From Clonostachys chloroleuca (taxonomy: Eukaryota > Ascomycota > Sordariomycetes > Hypocreales > Bionectriaceae), in assembly GCA_037952775.1 (NCBI GenBank), contig JBANAY010000004.1, positions 10,664,001 through 10,728,000 of the forward strand: a stretch of DNA of 64,000 nt. The letters run 5' to 3'. Positions within the stretch are counted from its first letter, which is position 1, and each line of letters begins with the position of its first letter. The notes below the pieces were generated by a model, which did not search any database, was not told the origin of the DNA, and saw only the letters and a list, made by a program, of their open reading frames with translations. A program made the position numbers and the translations under genes. This document shows positions 54,741-64,000 of this stretch, in pieces.

Positions 54741-55620
54741 TGTGGAAAGACGAGATGGGCCTTGGAGAGGCTCAAAGAATACCGCGATGGAGCTTAGAAG
54801 CAACTTTAAGCGATAACGTGCCGCATGTATGAGCAGACGGACGGCGATGGAGGATGTTTGTACACTTGAGAGTTGTGAGGGGGCGAGGGAACGGCGAGGA
54901 GGGGGTTTTATCTATATTGCTACCTTCATGCGCCACTGACCTACGCTGAAACCTGGTCCTTCGTAAGCAGGTTGCAGCCAATTGTATCCTTCTGAGTGAG
55001 TCCTTTTCAGTGCATCCCTCTATGATAGATCGACACTCGTGTTGGGCTAGATACTCCGAAATGCGACCAATGCCCAACAAAGATCTGGAAGTTTGTGTTA
55101 CCTTTCTATATTTTTATCAAGGAGTCTGGATGAAATCAAGGCTAAGTGCCAGCACAAGACAGCCACGGGAGACGTGCGGGTTAGCAAAAAGAAGTGGATG
55201 ATATTCGGCGGCAAGATTGGCGGGATGCTTCAAAAGGCACATCGAGCAAAGACGAATTTACAGAAGGCGATTGCCTTGCACATGTCCACGCTCTTGGAGA
55301 TTTGACAAAAGCTGAACGGATATTAGAGCCACTACAAGATATTCCTGCTCTCCGCCCCATAGCGCGCTTGAGTGAAGTGAGGCTTATTCTCATGCACACA
55401 AACTTTGGGCACGGTATTACACATCTAACCCACAGTAGGGTGACATCAACATCCGAAACCGAGGGATAGAACAAAAAGGAATGAGCCTCTTGGGCGTTTC
55501 CCTAGACAGGAGTGCTGCTTTAACTTCTGGTCTACCAAAAGTGACTGTTGCTGCGCTCCGGAGGGCGCATCATACTCTTGGTTAGTTTTTCCCTTTGACC
55601 TCTATCTTGTTAATCGACTA

Positions 55621-55818
55621 ATGTATCTGGACGCAGCTGAAGCTCTCTGCTCCACGAACACATTCAAGTTCTATGTCGACTTCATGGACAGTTTCTCTAT
55701 GTTTCGGGCATTGCTGCCAGGCGAATTAGGAAGGAAAGGTTGCGCTACATATGACACAGCGTCCGCAACGTTGCCTCACCGACTGCGGCTGACGGTCACC
55801 TTTCGACGACTTGGTTGA
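55621..55818 (+). pseudogene. fragment of a fungal F-box/DUF7730-like protein
   Basis: The segment DAAEALCSTNTFKFYVD recalls the EA-x-x-x-L-Y-S-x-N-T-F block of a large family of fungal proteins with an N-terminal F-box-like domain. Only about 65 codons are open and neither end of the protein is visible. It is either a remnant or one exon of a gene I cannot reconstruct. Confidence 0.3.
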
Positions 55819-56142
55819 GCATGTACGAGAATCCTATATTAGTATCCTAGCGTGCTCACTCCATGTTAATGTAACTGACTGGTCTTATATTGTGTCACTC
55901 CGTGACTCATGTTCAAAACTTCCGACATGCTGCGTAAAGCGTAGACTTCCCACATCATAATCCTGAGCTGATCCCTGGTTTCCTCTGCTGCCCGGCCCAC
56001 GCCAAACCAGTAGGCCCGGCTAACCGTACATCACCAGAGTGAGTATTGCCAGTACACCTCTCGCTTTTCCGATGTTCTCGTTATAGTCTTGCTTTAGTAG
56101 TACGTTTATAGCTGGTTAGAGGTCATACTCTAAAACGACTGG

Positions 56143-56683
56143 TTAATAGGCTGTCTGATCTGATTGAAGGCAAGAGACTTCCTCGTCGGTCCCAGACGTA
56201 CCAGACGTCGCCCCGAACACATTTACAACGTACGGGCCCTTCAACTTCAACTTGAATCGTTGATTTTCTCCCTTCCAAACCTTGCCATCCTGGCAAACGC
56301 GGCCGAAACCTTGATGCTGAAGCTCCAAGGGAAACTACGAAGGACGACCGTTCGCTGGCGATGCCAATGTAGACGGCTAAGAATACATGCCCCAAAAATA
56401 CAAAATACCTGACCCGGTGTCCTCTGCACTTCGTAGCACGACCTCGCCATGTCAGTTCATGCCCTGTTGTTTTGACCACACAACCAGGCTTCGGGTCCTG
56501 AATAAGACAAGATAGCGTACTATGGATATGTGAGGCCTCGGTGATCTCAAGAAGAACATTGGAATATTCGTTTTTTTCGTCACAGCAAGTCACCCCTTCC
56601 AAGACGCACATAGTGAATGCCTGAATAAGGGTTGTATATCTGACATTTGGGACAATGGCGGGGGAAGGGGCAGGCAGAAACAC
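56143..56683 (-). other. possible small gene, unassigned
   Basis: Two overlapping minus-strand frames look protein-like: an upstream part with CCDEKNEY and GHELTWRGRATKCRGHR, and a downstream part with GFGRVCQDGKVWKG ending at 56143. They would join in phase if an intron with an unusual GTCAGG donor were removed. There is no family match, and the start is uncertain. Confidence 0.2.
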
Positions 56684-59511
56684 TGGGGAATAGTGCGGCT
56701 AGGGCCTACATAGGGGATGTCAAGGGTTGTCTTCTTTCGGGTTTCATCAGGGCGGCTAGGACATTGACAACCGAGCACGCTTCCTGACTAGGCCTTCGTC
56801 AAGCAGAAGTAGGTGTACCGTGCGAGGAGAAGGGGGTGGAAAGGGGAAATTTCAAAATAATGAGCTGATTAGTTACCAAGTCTGATGAACCCCGAATCGG
56901 GATATACGTGACTACAGTTCTTAGCTGTATTGCCGGGTCCGATAATTGCCAATGCACATCTGCCAGATAAGGTAAGCTTTAGAGTAGTTCAGTATGATCG
57001 CAGTTGTTGCCTCTGCAAATGTCCCTTGTCTACGTAAGGCCACCCCCATAGCTGACGTACACATCTATACCAGGTCGGTGATACTCACGGATTTAAGCCA
57101 GAGCTGCATATCAAACTCGAGCGGAACAAGACAATCAACCTGTCGATGGTGATAGCTACCTAAAGCAGCTCGGCAAGTATACTTCATCACTAGTTAGCCA
57201 GGTAGGTAATGAGTGAGTGACATTCTCGCTCAGGCATTAGTTCCATATGGAGTCTTCCTTCACCCGATGCGGAGTCGTGTGGCGTCTGGGATCCCGAGCA
57301 GTTTTGTCCACTCAGCTCTGCCAGCGCTTGGAGATCGACCGATCTTTGCCACTCTGGCGTCAATTGCTGTCAACTCATGTTAGCGCTGTCCAGTCGGACT
57401 GTCGTCACACTTCCCCTCCCGAGAATATCCCCACTTGTGGCCTCTGGGCTGAACGAATCTGGCCGATCATTGCATCCTCGGGGTTTCGAGCCGGCTGTTG
57501 CCGCTGTTCAGTGCTACCCCGGGTGCTTAGGCGCATGCAGCTGCGTGATATGAGTTGTGGCCAGCTCTGAACACCCCTTTTTGGCTTGATGATGCATGGT
57601 ATCACCCACGGTGTGTCGCCTATTGGTCGCACTAGTTCCCCCGCTCTAGCCATTCTGGACGATGGTTCATCAAAAAACAAACTACCCACGGCCCGTGTGC
57701 GGGCCGAAATGGCAAGAAACTAATGAATCGTTTGGAAAGTAACATTCTAAGTTGACAATTTGCCGTAGTTGGTGAGTTGTGCTCGTGAGTTGATTTACAC
57801 GGGGTACGCAGACAACTACGAGCAGACAGTGTCGACTCACAAGGTCTGCTAATCTCGTATTTTGTCGCTCTAATTTCAGTATTCCGCCGATACAGGTTTG
57901 GAAACATGCTCGTCCACTTGTGTAAACAACGACCTGCGGGTAAACGTGGCTGGCTGAATATAACTGACCTTAGAGCCCTTCGGGGCTAGTTCAGGCCTGC
58001 AACACGTAATCATACTTTGTAAATCGCGCTGCTAAAGCTAGAATATGACATGCCGTGTGATTTGATCCCAGCTAAAAGTCTAGCCCCCCATATGATATAT
58101 CATATTTAAGTCTTGTCCCATCCTAATTTGGATGGAAGATGTCTCCATAGCTAGTCAAGAGTGGTAAGTACCATCGCAGCGGAAGATGTATCTGGAAAGT
58201 GCTAAATGTTGCTGGTTAGCTTGGAATACTGACCATGCAAGCCCCTTCCCAATCAAGTTAACGTGTTGAATATCACTATCTGAAGATAGAACTGAAAGAC
58301 AATGTTGCCCCGTGATCAACCGAAGATGATGTCCACCCATCTTTTTCCGCGTCCTTGATCTACGCGTTAGAGCATATGTTATTGGGCCTGGCATTTGAGC
58401 TCGCTATTCGATGTCACATGCCAGCTTAGACGAGATATCGAGTTCCAGCCCTCCGAAAGACTCAAACTCTTTCCAGTTTCTCTATTGACGGGCCTCTTAT
58501 GTACATTTTCAATCTTTTATCGACAAGGCTTCGGGCGGTATAGATAAGAGATTAATGTTATTAAAAAAAAAAAGAGGACAAAAGGCTTCTTTTGTTTTGT
58601 TGGTGACGACGACAAGGTGCCGCAAAAGGGGTGTACACCGAAGGATGTATAGCGGGAAAAGCCAAAACGTCATCTCGCCAAGTCTCGTTTGGCAAAACGC
58701 ATTTAGGCCCAACCTCTTGGTCTATATTTACAAGCCCGAACTTCAGCTTGGCGGAGTTATTTGGCAAAATCAGGCTTATGTGCATGATGCAATGAACTGC
58801 AGCTCTGTTCACCCTAATCTAAGCTTAGTCTGAGTTCGGCTTGACCTGCTGGAGGATCTCCCCCACCTTGGTTTGAGCTGAGTAGTGCGGTATAATGCAA
58901 ACAAGCTGGGACTACTGTTGATCACTCCCACGTTAGTTGTAGGATTTACAGAAAGCTAAAAGCTGACATACGGCTAGCGGCGGTGGAATGCAATGCTACC
59001 TACCTATGCCAATGTCTGCAAAGTCCTCAACTTATCATTTACGGATAATCTCTGATAGTAGGCTCAGCGGCATGGAAGGATAGACCCATAATCTCAGGTT
59101 GTAGGCCCGTTTCGGTTGCTTATACGAGCTATCACCGAATTCTTTACCGTACTTGGCAAGCGTCGAGACTGATTTGAATACGAGGTGGATTGGTGCTATC
59201 TTATGCACTGCCGATGCTTCAAGAAAGCACAGGCAATGTAATGCAATGCAATGCACGACGGTGAGAAGAATGAAATCATATTAGCTACCTGCGGGTCTGA
59301 AAAAAGGCCCATCGTCTGGGTAAGAGCACTAAGGAATGTGAGGTTGAAGCAATGACATGTTGGATTAGAGCAAGAGACAAAATCTATAAGAAGGACAGCT
59401 CTTCTGCCCCAATGCCGCTCCGTTATAGTACATCTTGAACAGTGCAATGTAAGAGAACAAAACTTGCATCATACAATTATTGAACGGCTACACCTTGTCC
59501 CGAATACAAAC

Positions 59512-62500
59512 ATGGAGGAGACTGAGCTTATCGTCTCGTCTCCTTCGCGGCATTATGGGGAAACGATCGAAGAAGCCATGAACGTCCAGGTCGCCCTCCT
59601 TAACATCCAAGCAGGAGATGAACCTCTAACGGAGGAGGCCTTCGGAAAAGGTCAAAGTGACCTGGATAATACCGGGATGCTCAAGCGCGTTCAGGAGATG
59701 AAAGACTCGGGCGACCTCCAACAAGCCATCAATTTTCTGAGCTCAGGCAACGGTGAGGGTGGAAACTGATCCCAACAGACCAAAGAGCTGATGAAGAGGT
59801 CATTGCCCAGATAAACGCCTGAAACCCGATGTCGAGGTTTTGGAGGCTTCCGTCAAGGTCGCCCAACTTTTTGCCATCATGTGTGATACTGTCTACATGG
59901 TGTAAGTCACAACATACTAACCCCGAGATGATTGAAGAACCCCCACCAAACGAGACTAACCACATGTGCCCCTCTTATTAGAGACATGGATCGTGAATGG
60001 GCAATTTACGAGGCCCTTCGACCCTACGCAGGCGATCTAGAAGTTGCTTTGGCCAATAACAAGCCACTACCTGAGTCAGTGGTGGAGGTCATGAAGCAAG
60101 TGACCGCCAGACCCGATTGGGCCACCGAAAAGATGAAAGAAGTGGTATGGGCTGACTGACAAGATGCACTACCCTTTACTGCATGAAAAGAGAATCTTAC
60201 AATGTCTGAACAGGCTAATGCTATGGGCCTGGAGTATAAGCCACTCGGAAGTAAGTATTAAAAAGTTCATATTCTTTCGCAACGCAAGCGTGAGGGATAC
60301 TCGCTGACCTTTTCCCTTCGTATCATCAGACTTTCTAGTTTCATCAATTTGGACGAATGGTGGTCCGTACTGCGGCGCTTTCTACGCCAAAAAGCCAGCA
60401 CCGTTCATCGTGATGGCTTTCAAGGTTGGCCTGCCTTGCTTACCTACATTGAACAACCCCCTACCCTCCTTGTCGCCAATTTTGGAAACTGAAAAGGGAA
60501 GACAACTAACCAGAAACTCCAGGGCACTGGGCGATGGAATGAATGGTGGACCAACATAAAGATCTGGCCAAGGGTAGTTGAACCATGGACCAAGCTGAAG
60601 GGCCGATGCCACACTGGATTCTATGGCGGCATGTTCAGTTTGCGCCCGCTCCTCATGAACGATGCCTACGAGCCCCGAAAAGAACGACCGTTTCGTAAGA
60701 CCCCCCGGGGCTATCATCTAGCCGCCTACGTGTATAATGTGCGTGTGTATCAGAATGCTGAAAGAAGAAAACGCAACAGTATTCCTCAAGAGCCAGGTTG
60801 AACTACTGGCAGACGAAATCGGCGCGTCAGCTCAAATCTGGACCACGGTAGGCGTTTGAAATCTAATATAATGCTTGTTCTCTACATGTGTTAACTTGAA
60901 CCTCCATCGAAACAGGGCCACTCCCTTGGCGCTGCATACGCCACCATCACCTGGCAGGCCTCGCTCGCCAGGATAGGCCCGAGCCAGAGGGAAGCTTATC
61001 GTGACATTGTCACCTTTGGCAGCCCGAGGGTCGGAAATGGCGAGTTTGCAAAGCATCATAGGGAATTGTCTAAGATGGCGAGGTCATGGCGGTTTGTCAA
61101 CGGCCACGATGGGGTCCCCGGCCTGCCGTGGTGGATAATGACGTACCGTCACGTCGACACGCTGATCGAGATCTCGCCAAACAGGATCAAACCTGGCCCA
61201 TCGGAGCTCGGAAAAGCTTCAGCATCAGTCCTTGGGGTTGATCCGTCTTTGTCTCTTCCTGGCGGTGTGTTCGATGGGGGACTGCCTGTGGGGGATATTC
61301 CGAATGTCCCCATGGGCAAGTGGAAGAGTGATCATGGTAAGTCCACGTTTCTCATCCCCCTTCCCCCATACACCACGGAGTTTGCTAACTCATCGTAGAC
61401 ATTGTACAGTACTGGAAGTCGTTGAGAGAGGGGACGATATCCTCACTCCGGCGAAAAGCACAACAGCCCGAGGGCGTTCCTGCACCAGTTGACGGCTTAG
61501 TCTCATGGACGCTGCATGATGACCACGGACCGGAACATGTTGTTGCGGAAGCCCACAAGGACCACGGAATCAACATAACCGAGCCAGGTCTTAATCCTAA
61601 ACATGATATGCGCCGGCGTGTACTCCCTGGGGAGCTTCAACCTGGTGGCAAATATCGCGGTAAGTGAGAGAGGCATCCGTATTCATAGAAAGCTTGTGCA
61701 TCTGACAAGTGGCCTCTGCAGCTGTGGTGAAGCTTCAGAGCAAGTTCGGTACTGGAGACAATGCTGTCTGGACCATGGGGTCGGGATGGCTTATACGTAA
61801 AGACCTCATCGTAACAGCCGGCCAAAACATGTTCAGCAAGACCTATAATGGCCGTGCAACCCATATTAAATGCTGGATCGGCTATTGTGGTCGGAAGTCT
61901 ATCTATGATCAAAGTGTACAGTACCGCAGAGCCCTTAACATTATAACTACAGAGGCCTGGTGGATGCAAGAGGGCAACCGCAGGCTCCGCGATATTGCCC
62001 TAATCCAGGTATCCGAACCCTTCAGCGGCAGCGAGGAGGAGCTACGGCTTTTCAAAGCTATATCAACGCCCCCGACAAGCGAGGATAGCGAACTCATTGT
62101 CGTTGGATATCCAGGTGACAAGGCACCAAAGAACGACAAGGACGATATTGGTGGGTGGATGTTTGCCGGCTCCGAGGAGGTTAAGTATGACCTTCTGTCA
62201 AGTGAATCTAAGATGATCGAGTACCCAATCAACACGTTTGGCGGTGAGTAACTGGCATTTCTTCATTTCCCTCTTGTCAGATATACAAATTTATGGAGAA
62301 AAGAAAAAAAAAGATACCGGAAAAGCTGATCTTGAAAATCCAGGGCAATCCGGTGGACCTGTCCTGATGGTTGACGATAGGGGCGAGCTTAGCGCCATCG
62401 GAGTTCACTGTTACAGGGCCGCTGGAAGAACTGCCACGAACTCTGGTAATCCGATCGGGGAGTACGGTAACAATCTCGAGACAATGAAGGCTCGCCTAGC

Positions 62501-63566
62501 AGCCAGCAGAGAGGATTCCCCTACTCCTTTACATCTTCAGCCATCACAGCCAGGAGAAGAACCCCCGATCGCTGCTCCTGTTCCAGACTCTACCGCGCAG
62601 GCATCCTTCTGGGATGTGCTCAAGTCGGTGTCTAAGGTGGGATCGGTCGTTCTGCCACTGGCTGGGCCGTTCCTAGGCCCGCTTGGTGCTGCGTTAAGCA
62701 CCATGGCAGGCGCAGTTCTCGGCTCCCTCGCAGAGAGCAGCGCCGAGGCTGCAGTGGACGCCACGTCATTAGACAAGCATGTCGAGCGAGCTCAGCTCGC
62801 CGAAGCGGTCCTCCAAACAGTAATGAAACTCGAGCGATCCCCCGAGTCTAACAGCATCTTTGATAAGATGCAGAGGATCTGGGAGCGCAACCACGTGGAA
62901 GGCAGCTGTGAGCTAGGCGAGCTTATCCACCCTATGTTATCAAGTTATGGTTTGCGCCTCGCCGAGTATTACTGGTCGAATCGCATAGAGCCGAACCCCA
63001 AAGCGAAGAAACTACTCGAATACGTCCGGTTGGAGGAACCTGCGACAGAAAGCTACCTTCACCCTAGTGCCCCGCTCCTCGAGGCACTTTTCAAGAACCT
63101 ACCCAGACGGCTTGAGGGCATCCCTACCGAAGGCGTGGATTCGCTTGAAGAGTGGTTCAGTCCGTTGATGGAGCATGCCGCGCTTGCAGCACCACTGGTC
63201 ACCGCATCGACAAAGGAGGCTCTGCAGTTACTGTCGAGTCGTCTGAGTGGTGGTAACCGCCAAAAGTCGATAGTCCTGCGAGATAAAGATGCAGGCACAT
63301 CGCCGTCAGAGATCATTGTGCAAAGGGCATTGATGGCTGACTGCGCCCTCCAGGCCGTCCGGGCGCTAACCGAAGAACAGCTCCTAGACCTCGAGCTTAT
63401 GCCAGACGACCAAGGCCTACAGGAGTGTTTTATTGACGTCGTCAAGTCCGGCATCCAGAAGATCGGACCGGTTGCCCTCAGAAACGCCCAGGTAACCCTG
63501 AAGCAGGACCTTCCTAGCTTGGCCAACCTACTGGGAAAGGTCATGATCAACGAAGAAGGGACTTAG
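59512..63566 (+). CDS. class-3 lipase fused to a trypsin-like peptidase domain
   Basis: Eleven exons (59512-59752, 59811-59901, 59982-60144, 60214-60250, 60330-60424, 60523-60694, 60768-60847, 60916-61336, 61399-61659, 61722-62243, 62344-63566) join in frame to 1101 residues. Residues about 1-175 are helical and unassigned. A lipase_3 domain follows, with nucleophile Ser296 in GHSLG, Asp358 in GHDGVP and His433 in KSDHD. From about 521 a trypsin/V8-like domain begins: Asp611 in RDIALI and Ser697 in FGGQSGGPV are present, but the catalytic His position reads Gln555 (VTAGQN). The C-terminal 400 residues include a hydrophobic Gly/Ala segment (about 780-830) and helices. No signal peptide, so an intracellular protein. 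The lipase looks active; the peptidase probably is not. The exon 7 acceptor is uncertain by three bases. Confidence 0.85.
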
Positions 63567-64000
63567 CAGGTAGCCTTGACATTACGCGCTACCAGACCTT
63601 GATTAAGACTTGCTGTGGGAGCATTCGCCTCTCCCCTGAACCAAACGAATTCACGCTGGACGTAACTATGGATGCGGGAGTTTAAGTGTCTTGACTCAAA
63701 TAGTAACAAAAAGCAATAGAAGATGCCAGACGCGATTTCTCAACATAATGATATGAAAGGCAAAGACAACAAGCTCTGCTGGCCTCAGGTTACAACCGTG
63801 CAGAAGGAAAACATTGTAAACCTTGATACCGACAACTCACCATCAGGAGAAGCCGCTCGTCAGGTCCCTTAAGGTACCTATATATTCTGCCCTCTTTCTT
63901 GTCTGATAAGTACCTTGTCACACAAATACCTTCCTTCCTTCATCTTACACCCAATACAAACACCTCAGCACACTATTGTTGTGTGGGCAGGTCGGACCTT
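63567..64000. other. 3' flank to the window end
   Basis: 434 bp after the lipase-peptidase gene with no recognised feature. Confidence 0.35.

Larger units (their letters stand above)
54741..59511. other. long gene-poor stretch
   Basis: 4.8 kb with no confident gene. Open frames are short. Two fragments are listed separately (55621-55818, 56143-56683). The rest, including 56900-59400, shows only mixed-composition DNA with short frames and stop codons in all phases. Confidence 0.4.

Noticed and set aside
62244..62280. A 37-nt intron in the peptidase domain, leaving a Lys-rich insertion before GQSGGP
   Set aside because: Using the later acceptor at 62341-62343 gives a 100-nt intron with a branch point and restores the canonical FGGQSGGP motif directly.
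1..64000. CRISPR arrays, rRNA, tRNA genes
   Set aside because: None recognised; a eukaryotic genome and no regular repeat-spacer pattern or cloverleaf seen by eye.

Overview
The window is nuclear DNA of a filamentous ascomycete (Pezizomycotina). The evidence is short spliceosomal introns of about 49-135 nt with GT...AG ends and CTRAY-type branch points, Zn2Cys6 regulators, a HET-domain gene, CTA/TA-rich blocks typical of repeat-induced point mutation (RIP), and a RIP-degraded Tc1/mariner transposase. I cannot name the species.

Left part (0.5-35.3 kb): a dense run of 16 genes, nearly all oxidoreductases. In order: cytochrome P450, Zn2Cys6 regulator 1, cytochrome P450 reductase (CPR, broken), FAD oxidoreductase of the DAO family (frameshifted), Baeyer-Villiger monooxygenase, aldehyde dehydrogenase 1, old-yellow-enzyme-like flavin oxidoreductase (broken), DUF861-type cupin, NmrA-like reductase 1, aldehyde dehydrogenase 2, D-amino-acid-oxidase-like enzyme, Zn2Cys6 regulator 2, NmrA-like protein 2, GMC oxidoreductase, amino-acid/amine permease and NmrA-like protein 3. 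There is no polyketide synthase, peptide synthetase, terpene cyclase or other scaffold enzyme. A permease plus amine- and aldehyde-oxidising enzymes, a BVMO and an ene-reductase suggest a catabolic or detoxifying pathway for an imported nitrogen-containing compound, perhaps a plant amine or alkaloid. That is inference; the substrate is unknown. Several functions occur in pairs (two related regulators, two ALDHs, two DAO-fold oxidases, three NmrA proteins). Short motifs (CAAGTGGGC and CGAAGGTCCC types) recur in the promoters.

Three cluster genes carry lesions, all between 4.9 and 15.5 kb: CPR (two frameshifts, one stop), DAO 1 (one frameshift) and the ene-reductase (two frameshifts, three stops that each look like CAA/CAG changed to TAA/TAG). 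The other 13 read through once introns are removed, so the cluster looks partly decayed.

Middle (about 35.9-41.7 kb): an AT-rich island with a minus-strand Tc1/mariner transposase relic, a less AT-rich patch with a frameshifted secreted Lys/Arg-rich ORF, and a second element bounded by about 100-bp inverted repeats.

Right part (42-64 kb): sparser and unrelated genes. These are a DUF3176-like fragment, a HET-domain protein, a phosphoglycerate-mutase-like protein, an endonuclease/exonuclease/phosphatase-fold protein, an F-box-like protein, and an 11-exon gene for a 1101-residue protein that joins a class-3 lipase to a trypsin-like peptidase whose catalytic His position is Gln. Long non-coding stretches, simple repeats and small gene fragments lie between them.
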